Of a stretch of DNA of 64,000 nucleotides, positions 8,958-16,957 are shown in pieces. The translations under genes and the position numbers were made by a program. How positions within the stretch are numbered: the stretch's first letter is position 1; every line of letters begins with the position of its first letter. The stretch lies in the NCBI GenBank assembly GCA_047602125.1, contig JASGIB010000001.1:1116001-1180000 (forward strand). The letters are read 5' to 3'. The notes below the pieces were generated by a model. The model saw only the letters and a list, made by a program, of their open reading frames with translations, was not told the origin of the DNA and did not search any database. Source of the DNA: Pseudoluteimonas sp047602125. GTDB lineage: Bacteria > Pseudomonadota > Gammaproteobacteria > Xanthomonadales > Xanthomonadaceae.

Positions 8958-10160
8958 CTATGCGTGGCCTTGGATTTCCATCAACTTCAAATTATTAATC
9001 GTTCTCCTTGCGCATAGCGCAGCGTTTAAGTCTTGCAGTTCAACTGCCTTGGTTTGTCGATCCATTGCGTAAGCGAATGCTAAGCGGAGAACAGATTGCA
9101 TTCGTCGAACCGAGCCTGGAATCGTTGCCAGCAAATCAGAGGCATTCTCCGAAAGATTCGCCTCGAAATGACGTCCCCAGCCATTCTCCTTGCGCAGATC
9201 GCAATAGACCTGCTTCGCGATTTGGAGTCGTTCCTCACGGGTGGGCGAAGGCACATGGACAATCGTCATGCGTGATAGCAATGGCGGCGGGATGATGCTG
9301 ATGTCGTTCGCCGTGATCATCCAGTTGATGTGGCCGGCATCCAGGGCCAGGTCCAGGCAGGACTGATCCCGGAACTGTTTGGCGGTATTGGGCTCCAGTA
9401 GCTGGTAGAGCGCATTGGCCGGTGGTTGGCGTGGGTCCGTCGAGACCTTGTCCAACTCGTCCACGATCAGGATCGGGTTGGCTTGCCGTCCTTTGACCAA
9501 GGCATCGAAGACCATGCCCGGGCTGGCCGTGGCATAGAACTGCTCCAGCCCGCTCAGAAGCATGCCGCTGGTGGCGTTCTCCATATGCACGACCCGGCAC
9601 TCCAGCCGCATCGCCTTGGCGAACTCCGTGGCGAAGTAGGTCTTGCCCACGCCCGGCTCCCCGACCAGCAGGAGGGGCGGCAGACGCAATAGGTTGCGGC
9701 CCGCTTTCTCCAGGGTCAGCAGCAAGCGGATCTGGTGGATGGCCTGCCGGAAGTTTGGAAAGGCCGACTCCAGCCTCTCCAGGCGTTGGCAGAAGTCACG
9801 AGGCACCCGCGCATAGTCGCGGTAACCGATCGGAGCCTGTTCCTTGAGGGCTTTGAGCAGGGCCTCCGAGGCGCGCCGGCGATCGCTGTTCCTGGAAAGG
9901 CTCTCCAGCTCGTGCTCGAACTGTTGGACTTCGGCCTCCTCGTAGATCCTGATCTGCTTTGAACGCTTCTTGAGAACAGACATGACGATCGGTGCGGGCG
10001 ATTGCGGCGGTGGAGCTTCGATCCGCCAAGCATCATCAGGTGCGGCTCTGTTGATGGCCTCTGAAATCAACTGTTCGTTCAGAGACATCGGAATAAGCAG
10101 AGACGATGCATGCCATGCATAGCCGTCTGGTGGCTCATTCGTGTGATCAGATCGTCGCAT
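8958..10160 (-). CDS. Lon-like AAA+ ATPase without protease domain, linked to the transposition genes
   Basis: A 400-residue protein; ATG 10160 is preferred because GGAAGG lies seven bases upstream (the next ATG, at 10088, has no clear site). A charged helical region at residues 60-130 precedes an AAA+ module. Walker A is LLLVGEPGVGKTYFA (about residue 170), Walker B is NPILIVDELDKV, a Lon-type FRDQSCLDLALD segment follows, sensor 1 is INWMITANDISIIPPPLLSRM, and a C-terminal lid helix carries the sensor-2 region GSVRRMQS. This matches the ATPase half of Lon, but no Ser-Lys protease domain follows. It is the last gene in the minus-strand order tnsA-tnsB-tnsC-tniQ-this gene. It could be a target-choice or remodelling factor for the element, or independent cargo; only position supports the former. 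Confidence 0.8.
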   Translation of the reverse strand: MRRSDHTNEPPDGYAWHASSLLIPMSLNEQLISEAINRAAPDDAWRIEAPPPQSPAPIVMSVLKKRSKQIRIYEEAEVQQFEHELESLSRNSDRRRASEALLKALKEQAPIGYRDYARVPRDFCQRLERLESAFPNFRQAIHQIRLLLTLEKAGRNLLRLPPLLLVGEPGVGKTYFATEFAKAMRLECRVVHMENATSGMLLSGLEQFYATASPGMVFDALVKGRQANPILIVDELDKVSTDPRQPPANALYQLLEPNTAKQFRDQSCLDLALDAGHINWMITANDISIIPPPLLSRMTIVHVPSPTREERLQIAKQVYCDLRKENGWGRHFEANLSENASDLLATIPGSVRRMQSVLRLAFAYAMDRQTKAVELQDLNAALCARRTINNLKLMEIQGHA

Positions 10161-10294
10161 GCGAAAACCTTCCGGGTGGAAGGACAAAAAATGTTTTTTT
10201 GAATCTGTTACGACCAGATCATGTTGTCGGTGCAGATCAAAACCTGCGACGGATTAGATCACTTTTTTCAAAGTGTGTTGCCACCGTTTATGGG

Positions 10295-10327
10295 GCATAT
10301 CACATGATTTGATATCATGTGATATGC
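10295..10327. promoter_or_regulatory. perfect 14-bp inverted repeat between tniQ and the AAA+ gene
   Basis: GCATATCACATGAT (10295-10308) and ATCATGTGATATGC (10314-10327) are exact reverse complements separated by five bases. No T-run follows on the minus strand, so an operator or processing hairpin is more likely than an intrinsic terminator. It lies about 135 bp upstream of the AAA+ gene start and 25 bp past the tniQ-related frame. Confidence 0.6.
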
Positions 10328-10351
10328 AAAGATCATCAAATCAAATCTCAG

Positions 10352-10546
10352 TTAATTTCGAGTACTGCTCGCAATTTTATTCCTGACCCAATCAAGGTCG
10401 ACCTTGTAATTTCGATTCCTTCCGCGCTTCGCTGATTCCTTGACAGGTACCACGCCTTCGCGAATTCTTTTCAACAAGGTTCTCGGGTCCATCTCCAACA
10501 TTTGAGCCGCGTGACGCACCGATCCCCAGCGGTAGGGCTCTTCAGG
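10352..10546 (-). pseudogene. tniQ: helix-turn-helix segment in the +1 frame, likely the missing C-terminus of TniQ
   Basis: Directly past the tniQ stop, the +1 frame is open for about 64 codons and reads EEPYRWGSVRHAAQMLEM, then DPRTLLKRIREGVVP and a basic tail before TAA at 10352-10354. It resembles a MerR/excisionase-like HTH followed by a wing. There is no good separate start; the first is a GTG inside the motif. TniQ proteins are usually near 400 residues and the frame at 10542-11534 gives only 330, so adding this segment would restore normal length. The switch must occur in the roughly 30 nt between an in-frame stop of this frame and the TGA at 10542-10544. Confidence 0.5.
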
Positions 10547-11534
10547 TGATCGTGTTCCAGCACCCCGTTCTCAGCTGATCCCGCGTCCAATATGCGGCGC
10601 CGAATCGGGCGGCCTCATCACGCAGGAAGGCCAACTGACCAGCGTGCTCCCTCAGGTTCTTCCCAAGGGCGAAATGGAGCCACGGAAACGCGTACCGAAA
10701 GCTTTGTCTGGCGTCCGCGGCGGAGAGCTGCTTGTCAAAATGCGTGTAGAGCGCCTCCCAAAATCCGGTTGGCCAAGGCACCAGGATTTTGGCAACTTCA
10801 AGAAGATCGATTTTCACTACTGGCTCTTTGAAGTGGGCAGAGCCAAACGCCTCCTTTTCGTTGCGCCATCTCTGCCAAGAAAATGTCTCACCGAGCACCT
10901 CGACCATGCGCATCAAGCGATACAAGTCCATGTGCAAAAGATGAGACATCTCAGCCGGAACAGCACCGGCATCGGCATAGCCACTGCCGTAGAGTGCTCG
11001 CCTGATGACCAACAGCAATCCGCAGAGCCGGTTATCACATTGCTCTGACGATCCTTGCGTGGTCAGATCAGCGCCACAATTGCAGCGAGCAATCGCGGGT
11101 CTGTTCCAACGAAGTTGATGGCCACAGACCTTGCAGTGCGTAAGAAGCCTACCCCGGTGAATCGGACACCATTCCACATAGCGCAGATGCCAGAAAGCCT
11201 CATGCCGACCATGTTGCACGACGCAGTCGGGGCAGATGCGGAAGGATTGCATGTCGACATGGGAGGAATGCAGCTCCGTTCCCATCAGTCGAAGCGTGGT
11301 TCGATCACCCACACGGTCGGGGCGTACGCATACACGCCGTGCCTCCTCAAGCGTGAGGTTCGCGATCTCCTGCATCACAGCGGGGGTTAGTCTTCGATAG
11401 TCATCTTTGTGATATCCATTTCGGTACGGCTCGATAATCCAGGAAGGCCTCCGGTAGCCATTGGCCTTACTGAGTTGGTGCAGATATCCGGAAATGCATT
11501 CAGTTGGATGAGGCTTTGGCGTCAGGACGAGCAT
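10542..11534 (-). CDS. tniQ: TniQ/TnsD-family target-selection protein, apparently C-terminally truncated
   Basis: A 330-residue protein starting MLVLTPKPHPTECISGYLHQ. The E-(C/S)-x-x-[SG]-Y-[IL]-x-R/Q-L N-terminal motif of TniQ is present. A zinc-binding array follows: FRICPDCVVQHGRHEAFWHL, WCPIHRGRLLTHCKVCGHQL and RCNCGADL. This is the usual CPxC...H...C..H....C..C TniQ finger. TniQ/TnsD proteins recognise the target DNA and recruit TnsC. The ATG overlaps the tnsC stop by one base (TAATG). The frame ends early, and an HTH-like continuation lies in the +1 frame, suggesting a recent frameshift or, less likely, recoding. Confidence 0.87.
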   Translation of the reverse strand: MLVLTPKPHPTECISGYLHQLSKANGYRRPSWIIEPYRNGYHKDDYRRLTPAVMQEIANLTLEEARRVCVRPDRVGDRTTLRLMGTELHSSHVDMQSFRICPDCVVQHGRHEAFWHLRYVEWCPIHRGRLLTHCKVCGHQLRWNRPAIARCNCGADLTTQGSSEQCDNRLCGLLLVIRRALYGSGYADAGAVPAEMSHLLHMDLYRLMRMVEVLGETFSWQRWRNEKEAFGSAHFKEPVVKIDLLEVAKILVPWPTGFWEALYTHFDKQLSAADARQSFRYAFPWLHFALGKNLREHAGQLAFLRDEAARFGAAYWTRDQLRTGCWNTIT

Positions 11535-12619
11535 TACAAGGCCCTCCTGAGTTCTTCCCTATGCTTTGCAGTACTTCGTGTGCCAGTTCGGCGAGGAACA
11601 TGGGCGGCATCGTTCCCTTGCCCTTCAAGCCCATGGACCTGTACCCGGCCGTTACCCTCCTGATCGCTGCCAGCGTCTCCCGCCATGCCAATCACTTGAT
11701 TGAGCAGATCGTTTTGTCCACGCGGCAATTCGCAAAGGAAGGGCCCACCCAGAATTGGAAAGCGCGACGCGTGCCATATTGCTTTTGCATAGGCATTGCT
11801 CAAATCCGTCAATCTGATCTTGGTTGTACGAGCCCGTATCGCGTTACGCACTACGCGATCCATCAGCTTCGCAAAAAGACCCAAGCGCCCGCCGGTCGCA
11901 AGATATGTGCGGAATGCCAGTTCCTCTCCCCCAAGATCCGGCAGTTCAAAGGGCTGCATCTCGGCCACAAACGACCGTACGAGGCAGCAGAACTGCGGCC
12001 GATCCTCTTCCCGTTTCCAATCGAACACGGGCATGATCAAGCTTTCGTCAAAGCGGCCTTTTAATTGGCCATTTCGATTGATGATCACGGAGGACTCAGG
12101 CAGTCCAGCTACGACCAGCGCCCACGGCCTTTTTTCGATCAGGTTTTTTAACCAGTCGGTTGTTTGATTTAATCTGCTCTGTTGTCCCTTGTCGCATAAA
12201 TGCTGAAATTCATCCAGGATGATCATCCTGCAACCGGTCTTTTTCAAAAAATCATACAGACGATCCGTCTGATTGGACTCACTTCCGCGAGCCCAATGTG
12301 GATCGCCAAATGCATGCAGCAATGCCTCGACGAGTGCCTTGACCGTCCCGTTATGGGGAATCGTGGCTTGTACGATTGACCGCCTCACTCCCTCGGCCGA
12401 TCGACCCGGGGGGTGTTTGGCCAAAAAGTCCTCGATCGCACAAGATTTGCCAGTCCGATAGCCCCCTGCAATATGAAGGCACACGGGTGTGGCCGTATGG
12501 CCTACCGAAGCAAGCGAGTCGCCAAGTGCCTCCAAGATAGCTGTGTAGGCAGGATGATCAACACGAATGGATTTGACCAAGTCGACGTGTTGTATCAGCT
12601 CATTCCGTTCCATCTTCAT
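11534..12619 (-). CDS. tnsC: TnsC/TniB-type AAA+ transposition ATPase
   Basis: A 361-residue ATPase. Walker A is HIAGGYRTGKSCAIEDF (about residue 50-66), Walker B is CRMIILDEFQHLCDKGQQ, and sensor-like WALVVAGLPES and GRFDESLIMPVFDWK follow, as in TniB/TnsC. These proteins form ATP-dependent filaments on target DNA, receive the target signal from TniQ and activate the TnsA-TnsB transposase. The ATG overlaps the tnsB stop (ATGA) and the stop overlaps the tniQ start, so the set is one operon. The last 50 or so residues (GDAGSDQEGNGRVQVHGL...) are low in hydrophobics and could reflect a small 3' frameshift, but no alternative frame is clearly better. Confidence 0.88.
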   Translation of the reverse strand: MKMERNELIQHVDLVKSIRVDHPAYTAILEALGDSLASVGHTATPVCLHIAGGYRTGKSCAIEDFLAKHPPGRSAEGVRRSIVQATIPHNGTVKALVEALLHAFGDPHWARGSESNQTDRLYDFLKKTGCRMIILDEFQHLCDKGQQSRLNQTTDWLKNLIEKRPWALVVAGLPESSVIINRNGQLKGRFDESLIMPVFDWKREEDRPQFCCLVRSFVAEMQPFELPDLGGEELAFRTYLATGGRLGLFAKLMDRVVRNAIRARTTKIRLTDLSNAYAKAIWHASRFPILGGPFLCELPRGQNDLLNQVIGMAGDAGSDQEGNGRVQVHGLEGQGNDAAHVPRRTGTRSTAKHREELRRAL

Positions 12620-14664
12620 GCGCAGCCCTCCGACGTCGTGGGCACCCGACGGCTGGTGAACAAGGGCATCGCTTTTTGCTCAACCGGATCACTTGAACCA
12701 GAAGAATCGACGAAAATGCCAAGACGATTCTGGCTGCCATCCTGGCTTTTAAACGGCACGCTATATGCCGGAGAAGATGGCGCCGCGATCTGTAGCGACC
12801 CATCGCCTTGCTCCATAAACCTTGCTTGCTTTTTGCGCGTTTTCCGCTTGCCAAAGCCCGCATCCCGTTGAATGAGCTCTCGGATCCGTTCTTTGGCCTC
12901 CATCAATGAAATATCGCGCCCTTCGTCGTCCAGCATGCGCCGCTGGTAACGACGGCATACCTTGTGCTGCCAGCGCGTCATTCCATTGGCATACGCCATG
13001 TCGAGGGCAGGAACCTTGACAATGGTCCGCCCATCGGGCGCTACCACAAAGAGGTAGCCCATATCTTCGTCCATCATGCGAACTTCAACCCTCAGTGTCG
13101 TTCCGTGCTCCTCCCGAAGTGCCTGCATATCGGCGGAGTTGTAGAACAACCCATCGCACTCGATCCCTTTGTGACTCAGGATGCGATTGTCACGCCGGCT
13201 GAAAGCACTATCGAGGACGGTTGACGAAGGAGGAAGCCATTGGTCAGCATCACCGATTGAATCACGCCAAGCCTCAGCGGGAGTCTTCCCGATTCCTCGG
13301 TGCAACTGACGGTGGTAAATATCCACGATCCAGGTAATGACGATCTCGCGAAGCGTATCCAACCCAACAACCGCATACTTCACTGGGTCGTAATCCGCCT
13401 TCTCAAAAATGTTGGAAAACGTTTTCCCTGGAATCCCGGAAAGCAACCCTATATTGAGCGTGCGGAAAAATCGCTCGATCTTGCCTTTGTACCAAGGTTT
13501 TTTACGCGGACAGTACTGAACCAGCATGCCGTAGCTTTTGATGGCGGTTTCGACAGCGGTTCCGTGGAGTTCCAGGCCATTGTTTGCAATGAGCAAATGC
13601 GGAATTCCCCAGGCCTCCCACTTGTCGATGATTTTTGGATAGCGTGTGAGCAGGGCTGTCTTCGGCATGATCGCGCTACGCAGTGCTCGCGCCACACTCA
13701 CCAAACTTGGCTCTTCGAAGCCCAGGTAGTAACCAAGTACATAGCGACTGTGTTCGTCCAAGACCAAAGTCAGCCATGGCCGCCCCAAGGGCAGCCCGGT
13801 TGCATCGTCGACGGCGATCAAATCAATTCTGCAGTGATCGATCGCGGCCCTTTCCAATGGGGTTTCCGTGATCACACCATTGCCGGAAGCACGAAACCTC
13901 AGGTCCGCGATCCGCTTGCCATACCGTGCCAGGCAAACGTCGTAGGCAGGAAGTGCTTTTATTTTCCCCTTTAAGTATTTGTAGGATGGCCTGGCGATTT
14001 GCTCTGAAGCCAGGCGCATCTGGTTAAGTTTAGAGATTCGACCACGCAAAAATTCCAAGCATTCCTGGATACTGCGCCGTTCGAGTGTCATGTAAAGCGA
14101 GGCGATGACGTCATCCGCCATCTCCTCCACCTCGTCCCCGTATCTCGATTTCGTGTTTCCCTTTTCGCAGTGCTTGTCAATCAGGGCGCGAATATCATCC
14201 CCGGCATCCCGATATTCCCGAAGCCATCGCGCGAAAGTAGTGAAGTGCGGCGGGCTTGCAAAGATGCATCTTCCATTCCAAAGCGATTTGTCTGACCAGA
14301 TCTCCTGGATCAATGGAGTAATCGTGCCCGCTGTAATCGGAATGTCTTTGAGCTTTCGGATGAAGGCTAATTTTGCCTTCGCACGATCTATCTGCTCTTG
14401 CGGATACGACTGCATGAAAGCATCGACGGCAGCATCTTTCAGTGCCGTCTGTTGAGCAGAGCTCGGAATCGAGCCTTCTGATGCGCCGGGGAACTGCAAT
14501 TCACCAGCTTCCCACTTCGAGAGAAGATCGTCAGTGGAAATCTCTTGTATGCGTCCAGTGGATAAGTTCTCTACCAGCCACTCATCTTTCCCAAGCAAGC
14601 GCATGATGCGATGGCTGACCCCATCAAGGTAAAAACGTTGTCCGACTTGAATTACACCTGCCAT
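12616..14664 (-). CDS. tnsB: TnsB/Mu-type DDE transposase with Asn at the second catalytic Asp position
   Basis: A 682-residue transposase. After N-terminal DNA-binding regions, the integrase core contains IDHCRIDLIAVDDATGLPLG and GRPWLTLVLDEHSRYVLGYY (first Asp, near residue 280). The second motif reads LIANNGLELHG, and the third KPWYKGKIERFFRTLN (Glu397). A Mu-type beta-barrel follows, then a basic tail that should contact TnsC. In relatives the second motif is D-x-G (DNG or ADRG); here codon 13582-13584 is AAC, giving Asn361 with the usual 35-residue spacing to Glu397. TnsB binds the end repeats and cuts and joins the 3' ends. If the substitution is real the enzyme is probably inactive. 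It overlaps tnsA by 13 bases. Confidence 0.88.
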   Translation of the reverse strand: MAGVIQVGQRFYLDGVSHRIMRLLGKDEWLVENLSTGRIQEISTDDLLSKWEAGELQFPGASEGSIPSSAQQTALKDAAVDAFMQSYPQEQIDRAKAKLAFIRKLKDIPITAGTITPLIQEIWSDKSLWNGRCIFASPPHFTTFARWLREYRDAGDDIRALIDKHCEKGNTKSRYGDEVEEMADDVIASLYMTLERRSIQECLEFLRGRISKLNQMRLASEQIARPSYKYLKGKIKALPAYDVCLARYGKRIADLRFRASGNGVITETPLERAAIDHCRIDLIAVDDATGLPLGRPWLTLVLDEHSRYVLGYYLGFEEPSLVSVARALRSAIMPKTALLTRYPKIIDKWEAWGIPHLLIANNGLELHGTAVETAIKSYGMLVQYCPRKKPWYKGKIERFFRTLNIGLLSGIPGKTFSNIFEKADYDPVKYAVVGLDTLREIVITWIVDIYHRQLHRGIGKTPAEAWRDSIGDADQWLPPSSTVLDSAFSRRDNRILSHKGIECDGLFYNSADMQALREEHGTTLRVEVRMMDEDMGYLFVVAPDGRTIVKVPALDMAYANGMTRWQHKVCRRYQRRMLDDEGRDISLMEAKERIRELIQRDAGFGKRKTRKKQARFMEQGDGSLQIAAPSSPAYSVPFKSQDGSQNRLGIFVDSSGSSDPVEQKAMPLFTSRRVPTTSEGCA

Positions 14665-15413
14665 GGCAGCAGCCCTCCCAGCTCGGGACGCCCGACGTAT
14701 AGCGGACTATCGGCACTGAGGCTTTGGCAGAGGTCGACGTTGACGTGGCCAACCAGGATTTCGTATGCGATCCAAACCGTTTCAATACAGTTTGTTTTTC
14801 CCCAGCCGAACGCGCCGATCGCGATCGACCCGCTTTTCCGGATCCAATCAAACGTCGCCAGAGACCAGTGCTCGGGCGGTCGTTGCCGACCGCGGCGAAG
14901 AAGCTTCTGGGCATTTGCGAGATTAGGCCCACGCCTCACTTCATCTTCAGTGAGAATTCGATACCCCCATTCGTACGGGGCGAGTAACTCGGTAAGCCGC
15001 TCTGTGCGGTACCGAACCTCCTCATTGATGTCCGCTTCAAATTTGACCTCAATGAACTCCCGGCGCTGCCCCATGTGAACCATGAAGTCCGGCACATGGC
15101 GCCGAAGGCCAATTCGATCGAGGTAATGTAGTGCGAGGGGCTGTTCGGCAAACAGCGTTACGGCTGGGCAGGCGTCCAAGAGGACCGCCACGTCCACCTC
15201 TAATTTCGACTCGCATTCGATCCTTCGATCCAGCTTGATCGAATGAAGCTTTGAAACAGGCCTCGGTGCACCGCGGTGCACTAATCGGCGCATGCGGACC
15301 TGACCGGCGCCAGGTCTTTCAAACTGGATTGCGCTGGACTCTCGCAGATCCTTGGCACACGGTAGGTGTGAGGCACCGCCAGACGGCACCTTGGAAGGGA
15401 TTTTGGTTTGCAT
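14652..15413 (-). CDS. tnsA: TnsA-type endonuclease
   Basis: A 253-residue protein from ATG 15413 (MQTKIPSKVPSGG). The nuclease core is visible: ECESKLEVDVAVLLDACPAV with the first acidic residue, FAEQPLALHYLDRIG, RRHVPDFMVHMGQRREFIEVKF with the PD...E-x-K motif, and EVRYRTERL. TnsA cuts the 5' ends of the transposon so that, with TnsB, the element moves by cut-and-paste. The C-terminal region (WSLATFDWIRK...) matches the TnsC-contacting wing seen in the family. It is the first gene of the tnsA-tnsB-tnsC-tniQ operon. The frame is open upstream to 15497, but that stretch reads like leader sequence and contains palindromes. Confidence 0.88.
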   Translation of the reverse strand: MQTKIPSKVPSGGASHLPCAKDLRESSAIQFERPGAGQVRMRRLVHRGAPRPVSKLHSIKLDRRIECESKLEVDVAVLLDACPAVTLFAEQPLALHYLDRIGLRRHVPDFMVHMGQRREFIEVKFEADINEEVRYRTERLTELLAPYEWGYRILTEDEVRRGPNLANAQKLLRRGRQRPPEHWSLATFDWIRKSGSIAIGAFGWGKTNCIETVWIAYEILVGHVNVDLCQSLSADSPLYVGRPELGGLLPWQV

Positions 15414-15439
15414 AGGTAGGATCGTCCTGTGAGCCCACG

Positions 15440-15532
15440 CACTGGACGGCCAGTCCAGTGAGCGCTTTCGGGGATCCCGGCACGACCTACCCTTCAAGGC
15501 ATATCCATGCCTTGACAGGGGCAGGCGCCTGC
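15440..15532. promoter_or_regulatory. three palindromes in the tnsA leader
   Basis: CACTGGAC-ggcca-GTCCAGTG lies at 15440-15460, CAAGGCAT-atcc-ATGCCTTG at 15495-15514, and GCAGGCGCCTGC at 15521-15532. All three are exact. They lie directly upstream of the tnsA start and downstream of the small HTH gene. They could be binding sites for a repressor of transposition or structured leader RNA; no T-run marks any of them as a terminator. Confidence 0.55.
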
Positions 15533-15659
15533 TGCACCATCGCGAATAAGCGCCATGCTTGATTCGCTTGACGGGCTCAGATCCTCTGCCAGGAGGTCTG
15601 GGCCCGAGTGCTTTCTGGGGCCGGGGTAATCGAAACTAAGACACTTGATCTTCGCTAGG

Positions 15660-15938
15660 TCATGGCTCAACCCCCCTTCCAGCATTGTTCGGCTCGAAAC
15701 TTTCAGCCTGAAGAGATGCCATCCAGATAGCGACATCGGCGGATGCCGCGCATCGCCCTCGCCGATGTGGTTCAAAAAACGTCCGAACGGGCAGCGTCTT
15801 GCGATGGACCGCCTGGCGGAAGGCATTCCCCGTCCGGTAGCCAAGGATCTTCCTGAGCTCAGCCCCATGGATCACGGCGCCGAACTGAGCCAGTAGATTC
15901 TTTTGGATCTCATCGGCACGCGAGGGGCGCGTAAGCAT
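15660..15938 (-). CDS. small DNA-binding protein upstream of tnsA
   Basis: A 92-residue protein, MLTRPSRADEIQKNLLAQFG. The central part LRKILGYRTGNAFRQAVHRK, followed by TLPV, a GRC turn and ADVAIWMASL, resembles the single HTH plus wing of AlpA/excisionase-type proteins (LxGYxSxxAxxxAxxRGxLPV...VAxWLA). It lies at the head of the minus-strand transposition genes and faces the gene at 16061 across a region with inverted repeats. It likely regulates one or both, or acts as an accessory factor at the DNA. A longer overlapping frame (15494-15868) has no recognisable features. Confidence 0.65.
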   Translation of the reverse strand: MLTRPSRADEIQKNLLAQFGAVIHGAELRKILGYRTGNAFRQAVHRKTLPVRTFFEPHRRGRCAASADVAIWMASLQAESFEPNNAGRGVEP

Positions 15939-15943
15939 GGGAA

Positions 15944-16039
15944 CGCTCCGTAACGGTCACCCATACCTTACGGCCACTTCTCACCCTGAAACGGGAGAGA
16001 TTTTTTAAAATCGTTACCATCTGCAGGCGTTACGGAGCG
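15944..16039. promoter_or_regulatory. divergent promoter region with inverted 12-mers
   Basis: CGCTCCGTAACG (15944-15955) and CGTTACGGAGCG (16028-16039) are exact reverse complements placed next to the two divergent start codons. Partial copies (CCTTACGG, ATCGTTACC) lie between them. The symmetrical placement suggests operators shared by the HTH gene at 15660-15938 and the gene at 16061, probably bound by the HTH protein itself. Confidence 0.6.
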
Positions 16040-16060
16040 TTACACGGCAGAGGTCATCGA

Positions 16061-16858
16061 ATGGCCGTACCCACGGCACTTGAGGGCGGATGGTGGGATG
16101 AAGAGACCCGGGCCCTTGTGGCCCGCGCTGTTTTTACCGAAATCGCGATCAAGGCCGGTGGTATATGGAATCCTCGTGATCTCGAACGCAAGGTTCGTGT
16201 AAAGACCAGAGACAGTCGAGGCCAAAAAGATCTTTCCAACTACTCGAATATGTGGAAAGGCAAGCATGAGCCGAGCAAAGCCATCCTGAAAGCGGCCATC
16301 CTTGCCTATCCCAAGGCAGAGGTTGAACTCTGGGCCAAACACCCACTCTTCTTCCTGCTAAACCGACCAAAGCGGGACGCGAGAGAAAAACAAGAAGCCG
16401 CCATCGAGTATGCCCTCGACAGCATTTCAGGGCCGATACGAGGATTGATCTGGCGTTCCAAAATCAGTTGGGACCCGTGGACTGGCGATCAACTGCTGAA
16501 TCTGCACGAATCGGCCATTAATGCGATCTTAAGCAGCAGAGAGTTTGACGAGTTCACTGCTCTGTCCAAGTTTGTTACCTGCATCGCGCTGGCAAAATAT
16601 GCGAGTAGCAAGGGTGATATGAATTCGTTCGTCAATGCGTGTCGGATAAGTCATAACTACTTCTTAGAAGCAATCCTGACTACGTCTCACCTGTATGTTC
16701 AGTGGTCGCAACTTCAAGTGTTAGTTGCCAAACAATTTTGGCTAGAGTGCGACCAAGTCCTTCCTCAAGAGTTGCGGCTTACTCCTTATCAAGTGGAACA
16801 GGTTACTCGACTAGCCGATCGATTAGGTTTATCGGACATTCCATTCGCTCAAAGTTAG
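16061..16858 (+). CDS. hypothetical cargo protein opposite the HTH gene
   Basis: A 265-residue soluble protein starting MAVPTALEGGWWDEETRALV. The first 110 residues contain KVRVKTRDSRGQKDLSNYSN and KGKHEPSKAILKAAILAYPK, a basic, possibly DNA-binding region. The rest is helical (LLNLHESAINAILSSREFDE, FVNACRISHNYFLEAIL). No catalytic motif is evident and I do not recognise the family. Codon usage is less GC-rich than in the flanking chromosome. The conserved-looking divergent position next to the tnsA-side HTH gene suggests it belongs to the element rather than to one particular cargo module. Confidence 0.7.
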   Translation: MAVPTALEGGWWDEETRALVARAVFTEIAIKAGGIWNPRDLERKVRVKTRDSRGQKDLSNYSNMWKGKHEPSKAILKAAILAYPKAEVELWAKHPLFFLLNRPKRDAREKQEAAIEYALDSISGPIRGLIWRSKISWDPWTGDQLLNLHESAINAILSSREFDEFTALSKFVTCIALAKYASSKGDMNSFVNACRISHNYFLEAILTTSHLYVQWSQLQVLVAKQFWLECDQVLPQELRLTPYQVEQVTRLADRLGLSDIPFAQS

Positions 16859-16957
16859 ATCGCAAATCGAAGTGCTCTGTTGGTACGTAAATTTGTCTTA
16901 AGCTAGATAGATCGGCAACTTCAGATATTGCTACAAGCCACTCTTTTGGTACCCAGC

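Noticed and set aside
8920..8965. TATGCG repeats next to the AAA+ gene as a possible transposon end
   Set aside because: They are in the same orientation as the right-end repeats instead of inverted, and no target duplication is found there; the end at 1958 satisfies all criteria.
11500..11691. Alternative frame at the 3' end of tnsC as the true C-terminus
   Set aside because: The alternative reads plausibly but shows no family motif, and tnsC in its own frame overlaps tniQ exactly by TAATG, so the annotated frame was kept.
15494..15868. Alternative minus-strand gene overlapping the small HTH gene
   Set aside because: Low-complexity Ser/Arg sequence without motifs; the 92-residue frame has an HTH-like pattern and a better start.
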